A stretch of 64,000 nucleotides of DNA. It comes from DASQFI01 sp035633215. Its GTDB lineage: Bacteria; Acidobacteriota; Vicinamibacteria; Vicinamibacterales; SCN-69-37. Of the stretch, positions 1-7,554 are shown in pieces; within the stretch, counting starts at the first letter, position 1; every line of letters starts with the position of its first letter. The notes below the pieces were generated by a model that was not told the origin of the DNA, did no database searches, and was given only the letters and a program-made list of their open reading frames with translations. The stretch lies in the NCBI GenBank assembly GCA_035633215.1, contig DASQFI010000039.1, positions 124,001 through 188,000 of the forward strand, given 5' to 3'. The translations under genes were made by a program, and so were the position numbers.

Positions 1-123
1 GTCCCACAACTGTCGGTACGTCAGTGCGTGAGGCGTCGCCGACGACTCGAGCGCGACGCGATCCGGAAAGCGGTCCGCGCCGAAGCTGATGATGTCGGTC
101 AGGGTCGTGAGGTGTGGAGTCAT
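1..123 (-). CDS. AMP-dependent synthetase/ligase, N-terminal fragment (runs off window)
   Basis: The minus strand from 123 reads a 41-residue start that contains FPDRVALESS followed by LTYRQLWD. This is the usual opening of acyl-CoA synthetase and other ANL-family adenylating enzymes. The rest lies beyond the left edge, so the AMP-binding motifs cannot be checked and the substrate is unknown. Its ATG overlaps the TGA of the upstream membrane-protein gene by 4 bp (ATGA), which implies translational coupling in one operon. The call rests only on the N-terminal pattern. Confidence 0.6.
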   Translation of the reverse strand, partial: MTPHLTTLTDIISFGADRFPDRVALESSATPHALTYRQLWD

Positions 124-548
124 TGACGCCCCTCGGTGGCTTGGGCGCTTGCGTAAGCGGTCAGGACAAGCGCGAGGAAGACGGACGTGACCGGCACGGC
201 CATGAAGTACTTGAGCGGGCGGTACGCTGCCGCGGCGAAGAGCGTGATCGGCAGCAGGACATTTCCAATCACCATCGCCCACGACGCGACCGCGCGCGCG
301 GCCGGCGCGAGCGCAGAGCGCGCCAGCTCACGCTCGATCAGGATGTCGATCAGCCCGAGGCCGATGAACGCGATGTGCCCAAGCCTGACCAGGCGCCGCG
401 ACGTGTCGGTGTATTCGCCAATCCACGCCGGGGACCGCAGCGGCCCGTCGAACGACCACAGACCCATGACGAGCCCGACGGCCACACCTACCGCGAGGCT
501 GGTCCAGCCCACGAGGCGGTTGCGGGAGAAGTCGCCGGCTTTGCCCAT
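120..548 (-). CDS. Hypothetical multi-pass inner-membrane protein
   Basis: A 142-residue protein with four hydrophobic stretches, at about residues 13-30, 53-71, 86-105 and 113-135, separated by short basic loops. It looks like a small four-helix membrane protein. I recognise no catalytic motif and do not assign a family. It ends in a 4-bp overlap with the adenylating-enzyme gene at 1-123, so the two are probably co-transcribed. The ATG at 548 is the only good start in frame. Confidence 0.6.
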   Translation of the reverse strand: MGKAGDFSRNRLVGWTSLAVGVAVGLVMGLWSFDGPLRSPAWIGEYTDTSRRLVRLGHIAFIGLGLIDILIERELARSALAPAARAVASWAMVIGNVLLPITLFAAAAYRPLKYFMAVPVTSVFLALVLTAYASAQATEGRQ

Positions 549-708
549 GCCCGTACGTTACGGGCGGGGCGGATGAATGTCCTGTAGCCGAGGTGAAGAA
601 ACTCTGAAATGCGATGAGCGTCACTATTCGTGGCCGCGGCGCGTAGAATCGGTTGCGCTGGCGAAACGTCCACCGAAGCCGGACCGGGCGCCCAAGCGTC
701 AGAAGTGA

Positions 709-1086
709 GTGACCGTGGCGCTTCACCATCTCCGTCACTGGGCGCGTCAGATCAAGCGCGACGCTGTCGCAGTGTGGCTCGCCGCGCGCGATCCCCGCGT
801 GCCGTGGTACGCGAAAGTGGTCGCGGGCGCTGTCGCCGCCTACGCCTTCAGTCCGATCGATCTCATTCCAGACTTCGTTCCCGTGCTTGGCTATCTCGAT
901 GACGTCGTGATCGTCCCGGCCGGGATTCTGCTCGCGGCCCGGCTGATTCCGACGTCGCTGATGGCCGAGTTCCGCTACGAAGCCGCACGGCGGGCAGGGC
1001 GGCCGATCAGCCCGACCGGGGCGCTTGCAGTCGCACTCGTCTGGCTCGGGTCGCTCGCGCTCGTTGTCTGGTGGCTGCGACTCTAA
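709..1086 (+). CDS. DUF1232 (YkvA-like) membrane protein
   Basis: A 125-residue protein with the DUF1232 signature: a WYAKVVAGAVAAYAFSPIDLI stretch followed by PDFVPVLGYLDD (about residues 32-65). The DLIPDFVPVLGYLDD core is the family hallmark. A last hydrophobic helix covers about residues 104-122. The function of the family is not established. The start is a GTG at 709; a second GTG two codons downstream is possible. It is a single gene divergent from the operon at 120-548, with about 160 bp between them that show nothing else. Confidence 0.75.
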   Translation: MTVALHHLRHWARQIKRDAVAVWLAARDPRVPWYAKVVAGAVAAYAFSPIDLIPDFVPVLGYLDDVVIVPAGILLAARLIPTSLMAEFRYEAARRAGRPISPTGALAVALVWLGSLALVVWWLRL

Positions 1087-1090
1087 TCCC

Positions 1091-1173
1091 GGAAACCACT
1101 TGACTTGACGTGGTCGCCTACGGCGACGCTCTTGAGACGCGCTCGATGACCACGTCAAGTCAAGTGGGTTTCC
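1091..1173. repeat. Long perfect-armed inverted repeat downstream of the DUF1232 gene
   Basis: The arms at 1091-1115 and 1148-1173 are complementary over 25 bp apart from one extra G. Each contains CACTTGACTTGACGTGG or its complement. The loop holds a second small hairpin (GTCGCC-TAC-GGCGAC). There is no T-run, so it is not a classic intrinsic terminator. It lies between the stop at 1086 and the ExbD start at 1220 and could be a REP/MITE-like hairpin or a processing site. Confidence 0.7.
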
Positions 1174-1219
1174 GTTTAGGCGGGACCGGCGACAACCGGC
1201 ATAGACTTACCCACGCAGC

Positions 1220-1699
1220 ATGGTGACCAAGCACAAGCATCACGACGAAGTGGACGAAGCGGACTTCCGAGTCCAGCGGACCCTGGCGCCGCCGTCTTCG
1301 GACATGAACGTCACGCCGCTCATCGACGTGCTGCTCGTCCTCCTCGTGATCTTCATGGCGGCCCTCCCGCTCACGCAGCGCGGCCAGGACGTCAACCTGC
1401 CGCCGGAAGTGAACACCATGAACAAGCCGCCCCCCGACGACACGCAGGTCGTCGTCATGTACACGGCCGACCATCAGCTCTCGATCAACAAGCAGGCGAC
1501 GACGCTCGAGGGACTGACGCCGGCGCTTCGGACGATTTACGAGAAACGGACTGACAAGACGATCTTCGTGAACGCCGATGGGGCGCTCCGGTACGGCGAG
1601 GTCGTGCAAATCATCGATCAGGCGATCGGGCTCGGGCTTCGCGTCGGGATCGTGACTGAGGGCATGAAGACCGAGGCGCAGGGGAGGAAAGGCGGATAG
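1220..1699 (+). CDS. ExbD/TolR family biopolymer transport protein
   Basis: A 159-residue protein. A short charged cytoplasmic N-terminus is followed by the diagnostic DMNVTPLIDVLLVLLVIFM segment (about residues 28-46), the single membrane helix with the conserved Asp used for proton-driven energisation. A periplasmic domain follows, with the conserved FVNADG strand. ExbD/TolR partners with ExbB/TolQ and TonB/TolA; none of these is beside it in this window. It is the last chromosomal gene before the tRNA-Leu integration site. ExbD and TolR cannot be told apart here. Confidence 0.9.
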   Translation: MVTKHKHHDEVDEADFRVQRTLAPPSSDMNVTPLIDVLLVLLVIFMAALPLTQRGQDVNLPPEVNTMNKPPPDDTQVVVMYTADHQLSINKQATTLEGLTPALRTIYEKRTDKTIFVNADGALRYGEVVQIIDQAIGLGLRVGIVTEGMKTEAQGRKGG

Positions 1700-1789
1700 G
1701 GGCGCACGAGGCGCAAGACGAAAAGACCAAAAGCGAAACAACGGCGTCACCGCTGCGCTCGGTGCCGCTCGGGCGCTGAGTGGTTAGTC

Positions 1790-1844
1790 GTGCGGAAGGG
1801 GGGACTCGAACCCCCACTGGATTGCTCCAACAAGCTCCTGAGGC
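1790..1844 (-). pseudogene. Displaced 3' half of tRNA-Leu(CAG); left attachment repeat
   Basis: This 55-bp stretch is identical to 5707-5761. It covers the minus-strand tRNA from the anticodon loop through the variable arm and T-arm to the acceptor stem. It is followed on its 5' side by unrelated sequence (from 1845), so no tRNA can form. Unlike the intact gene, the base context after the discriminator does not encode CCA. This is the chromosomal remnant left when an element brought its own 3' half. Identity stops at the CTCCTGAGGC core in the anticodon loop. Confidence 0.88.
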
Positions 1845-2430
1845 GCGGCAGAAGTGAGATCGCATTTGGTCAGAGGCGGTCCGAGCGTGCGCGAATGCGA
1901 TCGAAAGTGATCCCAAGTGAATGCTTAGACCAGAATCGGTCGAACATCGTCGCGCTGCGATCGTGCGATCTGGCGGATAACGGACCCATCGCAGTCTACG
2001 TAAGAGCATTGACACCGCGAGCGCGAAAAGCGCGGTTCCGCTCCCGCCTATTTAGTTGCGACGCCGATGTCGTCGCCCGATCCCGAAACCGAGGGCTGGT
2101 CACGAAGTCGAATTCCGGACAAAGCACGGGTTCCGCAAAACCACATGAGACAGCGGTCTAGCCAGCGCCTCCGACAGGCCCTGAGTCAAAGATCTGAGTA
2201 TGAAATCGGCATCATAGAGCGCACGCCAACTGCGTAGCAGAGGTTCGTGCACACGGTCGTGGAAGTCGGAGAATCTGCGTCGCGATCCAGCCCGCAGGTG
2301 TACTCTCGTGTGTCGGCGGGCGCCCCGGCCGCGCGGCGAAATTGCCGCTAATGTCCCGCTCATGCGGACTATCCTCGTCGGCGTCGCGACAGCGCCGCGT
2401 GACTGCGGAGATTGCTTGGATGAGGTGGCG
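1845..2430. other. Non-coding stretch inside element A
   Basis: About 585 bp between the tRNA fragment and the lipoprotein start. It contains several close repeats of TGCGATCG-like words near 1900-1970 but no convincing gene, RNA or terminator. Open frames here are opposite-strand shadows or upstream extensions without a plausible ribosome site. Confidence 0.4.
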
Positions 2431-3555
2431 ATGACTGGTTACAGATGGGTGGCGATCGTGAGCTTCGCGCTGATCGCAGAGGCCTGTGCCACCGGGCGCT
2501 TTGGACCAGCGCCGAGTACAAGAGTACCTGAGGGCAAGCGCACGCTGAAAAACCTCAGTGTCACCGAGCGGGAAGCCACTCTGCAACGCGCCAAAGTGTG
2601 GCAACCCATCGACACGCGCTCGCTCAACCTTGCGGCGGGGCCACCGCTCCCGTCCGCTCAGAGGATTAGCGAGGAGCTCACCTGCAGGTTCGTGTTTCCC
2701 GAGAAGCCACTGACCGGGAACACGCCGAAATTCCTGTGCGAGGCGCGGCCCGACGACGTCGTGAAAGTGAAATACGGAGAAAAGAACGGGGAGGTCTACG
2801 CGGAGATCGCGGCGAGTCGGCTGTTCTGGGCGCTGGGCTTCAAGGCGGACCGCATATATCCGGCCCGCGTCAGTTGCCAGGGCTGTCCCACTGAACCGTT
2901 TGCCGCCAGCAAGACGGATTGGCACCTTGGTAAGCCAGGAGATGTCGGCCGATACGTCTTCGATCCGGCCGCGGTCGAGCGCACTATCCCCGGGTCAGCC
3001 ATTGAAGTGCCGGGCTTTGAAGGCTGGGCGTGGCCGGAGCTGGACAAAGTGAATCCCCGCGCTGGCGGTGCGCCCCGTGCACATGTGGACGCGCTGAAGT
3101 TACTGGCTGTGTTCGTTCAACACTCGGACACCAAGCCGGAGCAGCAGGATCTGATGTGTGCGCCGGGAGGTGTGAAACGGGATCGCGCCGGCAATGAAAC
3201 GTGTACGTCGCCATGGCTCGTCGTGAAAGATCTTGGCACCACGTTCGGGAAGGCCACGGCGCTCAATAACAGTAAAATGGACTTGTCCGATTGGTCCGGC
3301 GCTCGTATTTGGCGGGAAGGCACGCCATGCGTTGGCGACCTCTCCAGGTCTCTGACCGGCAGCCTCGAAAATCCTCGGATTAGCGAGGCGGGCCGCAAGT
3401 TCCTCGCCAGCCGTCTGTTGCTGCTGGGTGACCAGCAAATCCGCGCTCTGTTCAAGGCGGCAATGGCCGAGCGCCGCGACGGCACCGTCGACGACTGGGT
3501 CCGCGTCTTCAAGCGGAAGCGGGATGAAATCGTAAAGGCGCGCTGCGCGGCCTAA
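2431..3555 (+). CDS. Secreted lipoprotein-like protein with a kinase-fold-like signature
   Basis: A 374-residue protein when started at the ATG at 2431, which gives a short hydrophobic leader ending in an AEAC lipobox-like site (about residue 18). The frame stays open to 2308, but that extension has no leader. The middle contains VQHSDTKPEQQDL and, about 40 residues later, VVKDLGTTFG. This spacing is reminiscent of the HxDxKxxN catalytic loop and metal-binding DxG of HipA/PI-kinase-like folds. That resemblance is inference. Two Cys near CQGCPTEP may form a disulfide. It is divergent from nothing and convergent with the phosphatase at 3589. Confidence 0.65.
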   Translation: MTGYRWVAIVSFALIAEACATGRFGPAPSTRVPEGKRTLKNLSVTEREATLQRAKVWQPIDTRSLNLAAGPPLPSAQRISEELTCRFVFPEKPLTGNTPKFLCEARPDDVVKVKYGEKNGEVYAEIAASRLFWALGFKADRIYPARVSCQGCPTEPFAASKTDWHLGKPGDVGRYVFDPAAVERTIPGSAIEVPGFEGWAWPELDKVNPRAGGAPRAHVDALKLLAVFVQHSDTKPEQQDLMCAPGGVKRDRAGNETCTSPWLVVKDLGTTFGKATALNNSKMDLSDWSGARIWREGTPCVGDLSRSLTGSLENPRISEAGRKFLASRLLLLGDQQIRALFKAAMAERRDGTVDDWVRVFKRKRDEIVKARCAA

Positions 3556-3588
3556 GTACTGCGGGCGTGTTCGCCTGACCTTTTGAGA

Positions 3589-4512
3589 TCAAGGCGTGAT
3601 CTTGCGGCGCGTGAGGACGCCCGAGTCGACGGTCTGGCCCAGGCGTGAAATGGCGTTGAAATACATCTCGTCGCCGGTGATTTCGGCGGCCATGAACGCC
3701 TGATCGGTATCGAACCCCTTCGCCGTAATGCCAGACGCCCGGTCGATGTTCCCCACCCGCAGTTGGCCCCCCGATCCCACGACGAAGTACGCGATCCCTT
3801 TTTGCGGCTTCACGCGCTCATAAAAGTGGTCGTGTCCGTTGAGGACGACGCTCACGTGGTACTTCACGAAGAGCGGCTCGAGCACTTCGCGCAGGAGAAG
3901 GTCCGAGCCGTGCCGATCGCCTGACGAGTACAACGGGTGGTGGAAGACGGCGATCTTCCAATTGCTGCCCGAGGCTTTGAGCTCTTTCTCAAGCCAATCG
4001 AACTGCTCCGGTGTAGGGTAGCTGCTCTCGAGCATGAAGAAGCGGATGTCCGGACTCGGGTTGAAGGTGTAGTAAAGATTCCCGCCCATGTTGAACAGCT
4101 TGTAGGAACGTTGTTCGCGCGCGTCGTGGTTGCCGAGCGACGCGTAGAACTTGACGCCGGCATCCAGGAGCGGCTTGTAGGGAAGCTCGAACTTCTTCTT
4201 GAAGTCTTGAGGGCGCTGCGATCCGTACAGGTTGTCCCCGACCAGCACGACCGTGTCGTACTTGAACCGCCCGTGGAGTGTGACCATCTGCTCGGCGAGT
4301 TGATACTGCGCCTGGCTGCCGGTGCCGAAATCGCCGAGAACGCCGAACTTGAACGAGCCAGCCCTGTTCGGCAGTGGGACTAGCGGTCCGGCAGGCGACT
4401 GCCGGGCCTCGAGGCGGATAGTTCCGGCGGTGATGCCGCTGTTCCGGTCACCGACCCCGGTCACAATGAAGAGGAACAGGAGCACGATGAGAGACAGATG
4501 ACGCGTGCGCAT
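3589..4512 (-). CDS. Secreted metallophosphoesterase, purple-acid-phosphatase type
   Basis: A 307-residue protein with an N-terminal signal peptide (MRTRHLSLIVLLFLFIVTG). The calcineurin-like metal ligands appear in order: GVLGDFGTG (about residue 58), VGDNLYG (about 91), SLGNHDA (about 124), FHHPLYSSGDRHGS (about 190) and NGHDHFYERV (about 225). These are the five blocks of the metallophosphatase superfamily, with a dinuclear metal centre that hydrolyses phosphomonoesters. It is probably periplasmic or secreted. The gene follows the lipoprotein at 4530-5180 on the same strand with 17 bp between, so the two are likely co-transcribed. Confidence 0.88.
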   Translation of the reverse strand: MRTRHLSLIVLLFLFIVTGVGDRNSGITAGTIRLEARQSPAGPLVPLPNRAGSFKFGVLGDFGTGSQAQYQLAEQMVTLHGRFKYDTVVLVGDNLYGSQRPQDFKKKFELPYKPLLDAGVKFYASLGNHDAREQRSYKLFNMGGNLYYTFNPSPDIRFFMLESSYPTPEQFDWLEKELKASGSNWKIAVFHHPLYSSGDRHGSDLLLREVLEPLFVKYHVSVVLNGHDHFYERVKPQKGIAYFVVGSGGQLRVGNIDRASGITAKGFDTDQAFMAAEITGDEMYFNAISRLGQTVDSGVLTRRKITP

Positions 4513-4529
4513 GATGACCTCTGTCCGGG

Positions 4530-5180
4530 TTACTTCGGAAGGGCGTTGTCGATGAAGTCCGCAATGACGTGCGCGTGGGTGTCAAGCAGGATCAGCCAGT
4601 CCCCGACAAACCGGTACTCGAGATCCTCGGTCAGCTTCGGCAGCGTCTGCAGGACTTGGGGCGGAACGGTGGTCAGCGGCACGGTATCGGGGTAGCGGCC
4701 GTTCACGGTGAGCTTAAGCGCGGCCGCGTCCACAGGGTTCTCGTCCATGATCGACGCCTTCAACTGCTTGCCGTCGGGCCCGCCGAAGACGGCCGCGAGC
4801 AGGCGTTTGATGACCGGACGCGCCTCCGGCGTGAAGATGTCGCCGGGCTTCGCCGTCGCGCGGGCCTCTCGCATGAGTTTTTCAAACGCGCGCTGGTTCT
4901 TGTCGATCTGCACGGGCGTCGCTTCCTTCGGCAGAGTCGGCAGCGATCGCTCGATCTTCGTGTGCAGGTCGACGTATTCCTTCAGACGGTCATTCATGGT
5001 CGCGAGCGCCTGCGCGTCCGCTGGGGTCAGCGGTCCGACGACACGCTCCGTCGCGGGCGCGGACGCCGGGGACGCGGACGTTGCCGGAGGCGCAGGAGGA
5101 CTGTCGCCGCGTGTGCACGCGCCCAGCGCCAGGACAGCCGCCGCGACAAGACTAACGACGACGCTCCGTGTTGCAGACAT
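4530..5180 (-). CDS. Hypothetical lipoprotein
   Basis: A 216-residue protein started at ATG 5180, because this gives a textbook lipoprotein leader: MSATR, a hydrophobic core, then LGAC (lipobox, Cys about residue 20). A Pro/Ala/Ser linker follows, then a mostly helical domain (about residues 50-215) ending in a DTHAHVIADFIDNALPK tail. The frame is open upstream to 5300 but without a leader. I recognise no enzyme motif. It lies upstream of the phosphatase gene, with a short gap. Confidence 0.7.
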   Translation of the reverse strand: MSATRSVVVSLVAAAVLALGACTRGDSPPAPPATSASPASAPATERVVGPLTPADAQALATMNDRLKEYVDLHTKIERSLPTLPKEATPVQIDKNQRAFEKLMREARATAKPGDIFTPEARPVIKRLLAAVFGGPDGKQLKASIMDENPVDAAALKLTVNGRYPDTVPLTTVPPQVLQTLPKLTEDLEYRFVGDWLILLDTHAHVIADFIDNALPK

Positions 5181-5308
5181 GCGTGTCTCCTCGCTGAACA
5201 TCGGCAGTTGCCGAACTGCACCACGCTGAAGTCGTGCTCGTGCAGCAGCCACACCTATGTTAGCCAATGTGACGGGCGCCACGTTCTCGATGACCACCAC
5301 GTCTGGCT

Positions 5309-5485
5309 TCAGGACTTCGGCGGCCCGAACCAGCTTGAGATAAAGAGCGTTGCCTTCAGGTCGCCGTCACTCACGATGTTGTAGCGCTCGAACACGCTCC
5401 GCGTCTTGTGGCCCGTGAGTTTCATCGCCACGGCCTCCGGGATTCCGGCACGGACCATGGTTCGCACGGCCGCTGAGCATTCGCC
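5309..5485 (-). pseudogene. Tyrosine recombinase C-terminal remnant
   Basis: The last 55 or so codons read AVRTMVRAGIPEAVAMKLTG followed by HKTRSVFERYNIVSDGDLK. This matches the end of phage-type tyrosine recombinases: the GHK box and the catalytic Tyr in ERYNIVS. The preceding HxxRR box is destroyed (only CSAAVR remains) and the catalytic core upstream is missing. It lies next to the intact tRNA-Leu and is probably the dead integrase of element A. Confidence 0.8.
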
Positions 5486-5704
5486 CCCTTCGCCCGCCGC
5501 AGGTTTAGGCCGTGCCGAATGCAGCGAGTTCCCCATCGACCGAAATTTAAGCACGAAGCGGATCCGGCTTGGAATTATTGAGATCAGGCTCTTACGGGAA
5601 AAGTCGAACGACAGTCGAACGTCAGGACTTGCCCACTCTCGCCGGAGCATAGCCGGCCGGTCGCAGGTAGGCTCACGAGTACCGTCGTTACGGGCAAGAA
5701 TTGC

Positions 5705-5791
5705 TGGTGCGGAAGGGGGGACTCGAACCCCCACTGGATTGCTCCAACAAGCTCCTGAGGCTTGCGCGTCTGCCAATTCCGCCACTTCCGC
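5705..5791 (-). tRNA. tRNA-Leu (anticodon CAG), CCA encoded
   Basis: The minus strand starts GCGGAAGTGGCGGAATTGG. It folds into a 7-bp acceptor stem (GCGGAAG/CTTCCGC), a D-arm, an anticodon stem CAAGC/GCTTG with loop CTCAGGA (anticodon CAG), a leucine-type long variable arm (TGGA/TCCA) and a GGGGG/CCCCC T-stem, then A and an encoded CCA. It reads CUG codons. This is the only intact copy of the three tRNA-Leu sequences here. Its 3' half matches 1790-1844 and its 5' half matches 19357-19410. A TATACT -10-like box lies about 16 bp upstream, inside element B. Confidence 0.95.
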
Positions 5792-5804
5792 GAGGCGAGA
5801 ACTT
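5751..5804. repeat. Attachment-site direct repeat of element B, integrase-proximal copy
   Basis: These 54 bp are identical to 19357-19410. They cover the tRNA-Leu 5' half from the anticodon loop through the acceptor stem plus 13 bp of its upstream sequence. The 11-bp word GCTCCTGAGGC at its left end is the only part shared by all three tRNA copies. It marks the likely strand-exchange core. Confidence 0.88.
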
Positions 5805-5821
5805 ACGAGTATAACAACTCC

Positions 5822-7108
5822 CTAATTCAACGAGTTAGCAGGATTCTCGGTCGCTGTTTCCGGCGCCTCTGCCGCCTGATCTGACTCGGCCGTGTGCGAA
5901 TCGTGTGCGAATCCGGCGCGATGCTGCTCGAATACCCGCCTCGCCTGTTGCAGCCCGACGCGCGTCGTTGCCAGATACTTGCTCGTGGTCGCCATATCTG
6001 CGTGTCCGAGCCAATCGCGGACGTGATGATCGGAGATCCCCGGCGTCTCGCGGAGCCGTGAGGCAAACTCTCTTCTCAAGTCGTGGAAGTGCAAGCCGCT
6101 GATCGTCGCCGCCTCGCACGTCTCGACCCATTCGGTCCTGATGTCCGTCACCTGTTCGCCGACGTCGTTCCCGAACACGAAGGCCCCGGCCGGATGCTCG
6201 GTCCCGTCAGGCGCGTGCTTACGCAGCTCCAGCACGGCTCGGAGCCGCTGCGTCATGGGGACGTCGCGGGCCTCGTCGGTCTTGGTGATCTCGGCCGGCA
6301 GGAGCAGCGCCTGCGTCTCCCACTTCACATCGCGCCATCGGAGCGCCAGGAGTTCGCCGCGCCGCATGCCGGTTTCGAGCGCCGCGGTAATGAGCGCCTG
6401 CAAGTGCGCCGGTGCGTGCTTGAGCAGCCGGGCCTCTTCGCCCGGTTCGAGTCGGCGCGTCCGGGCCTTCTCTCGGCTGAAGTGAATCACCGCCACGCCG
6501 CCCTTCTTGAACGGACTGGCATCGGCGTAGCCCGCCTCGATCGCCCAATTGAACACATGCCGGAGTCGTTTGAGCGCCCGCGCGGCGCCCACCCGGCCTC
6601 CCTTTGAGGCACTGGCGCGCAAGTTCCACCCGTCGCGGATCGCCTCGACGTCGGCCTTCGTGACCGTCCCGATTGCCTTCTGCTCGAGTTTCACGGTCGC
6701 CCCGTTCGCCGCGGGAATATCGGCGCGTCGGAGTGCTGCGACGTACCACTCCATCAGCTTCCGGCCCGCTTCCCGGCGCCCGTCACGCTTGACGTGCTTC
6801 TCAACGTACTTGTCGGCCACGTCGCCGAACGTCAGCCGCGTATCGGCTGGCGCGTCGGCCTTTGGCGCCGCCGGCTCGGCAAACGTCCGGTTGCGGATCT
6901 CGCCGCGGAGCGTATCGCGCAAGGCTTCCGCCGCGGTCTTGCTCGTCGGCGGTTTCAGGCCGCGCGATCGTGCAACGACGTCGAGCGAATACCGATGCTC
7001 TTTGCCGTCGCGGTGGAAACCGAAGTGCCAGCCGTGCGAACACTTCGCCCATTGGCGCTTACTGCACTTGCAGCGTTTCTTCAATCCGTCGTGAGTACGT
7101 TTCGGCAT
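5822..7108 (-). CDS. int: Tyrosine recombinase (site-specific integrase)
   Basis: A 428-residue phage integrase. The N-terminus has a Cys/His-rich stretch (CKCSKRQWAKCSHGWHF) and an arm-binding region, then a core-binding SAM-like domain (about residues 80-200). The catalytic domain holds the first Arg in TGMRRGELLALRW, the HDLRREFASRL box (HxxR), the DWLGHADMATT box and the nucleophile Tyr in TSKYLAT. All catalytic residues look present, so it is probably active. It reads toward the tRNA-Leu and ends 31 bp from it, the standard position for an integrase of an element using that tRNA. Confidence 0.95.
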   Translation of the reverse strand: MPKRTHDGLKKRCKCSKRQWAKCSHGWHFGFHRDGKEHRYSLDVVARSRGLKPPTSKTAAEALRDTLRGEIRNRTFAEPAAPKADAPADTRLTFGDVADKYVEKHVKRDGRREAGRKLMEWYVAALRRADIPAANGATVKLEQKAIGTVTKADVEAIRDGWNLRASASKGGRVGAARALKRLRHVFNWAIEAGYADASPFKKGGVAVIHFSREKARTRRLEPGEEARLLKHAPAHLQALITAALETGMRRGELLALRWRDVKWETQALLLPAEITKTDEARDVPMTQRLRAVLELRKHAPDGTEHPAGAFVFGNDVGEQVTDIRTEWVETCEAATISGLHFHDLRREFASRLRETPGISDHHVRDWLGHADMATTSKYLATTRVGLQQARRVFEQHRAGFAHDSHTAESDQAAEAPETATENPANSLN

Positions 7109-7274
7109 GATCAGCCTCCAAAAAGGGGCCGAGCGGTCGCAGAGATCGGATTACGATCTTCGGCAGGCCGTCGGCAGTTCACGCTACCGGCGTGCTTAGG
7201 GGTCCGGTCTGACGCTTCCAACGCCAGCCGGGCTCCGCTTACCTTGTGCGAATGGACAAGCCCTGTCAAGACGC

Positions 7275-7484
7275 TTAGGCTCCGCTCCCACGGGTTTCCG
7301 ACAGACGACGCAGTTTTCCTAGCAGTTCATCGATTCTCTGCTGGCGTGCCAGCCGGCTGGCCTTAGCACGGCAACGATCGGAGCAGTGCCGATGCCAGCC
7401 GCGCGTCGGGACGATCAGGACACCGCACAGACACGCCACAGAATGCGAACGTTCGCGTTCTGGCTGGCGATCGGTGCGTCTCAC
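7275..7484 (-). CDS. Small Cys-rich (zinc-ribbon-like) protein
   Basis: A 69-residue protein from the GTG at 7484, chosen because GGGAG lies 8 bp upstream. A longer frame exists to 7634, but its next ATG at 7556 overlaps the divergent start at 7555. It has CLCG, then HCSDRCR about 16 residues later, then a basic Arg/Lys helix. The CxC...CxxxCR pattern is common in small phage and plasmid zinc-finger proteins. A DNA-binding role is inference. It lies just upstream of the integrase on the same strand. Confidence 0.5.
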   Translation of the reverse strand: MRRTDRQPERERSHSVACLCGVLIVPTRGWHRHCSDRCRAKASRLARQQRIDELLGKLRRLSETRGSGA

Positions 7485-7554
7485 GGAGATACTCCCTACG
7501 TCATCGGTAGCGGGGCTAGAAACGTCACGCTCGCGGGCTGTTTGAGGAGCCGCC

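Larger units (their letters stand above)
1845..5750. mobile_element. Element A: integrated island between tRNA-Leu 3' half and intact tRNA-Leu, with a decayed integrase
   Basis: The segment is bounded by a 55-bp direct repeat of the tRNA-Leu 3' half (1790-1844 and 5707-5761). A tyrosine-recombinase C-terminus remains beside the intact tRNA, as expected for a 3'-end tRNA integration. Cargo is a lipoprotein, a secreted metallophosphoesterase and a second lipoprotein. No intact recombinase remains, so it is probably immobile. The limits are inferred from the repeats. Confidence 0.7.

Noticed and set aside
328..1158. Long minus-strand frame of 276 codons
   Set aside because: It is Arg/Pro-rich without any family pattern and overlaps the well-supported DUF1232 gene and membrane protein; an antisense shadow in GC-rich DNA.
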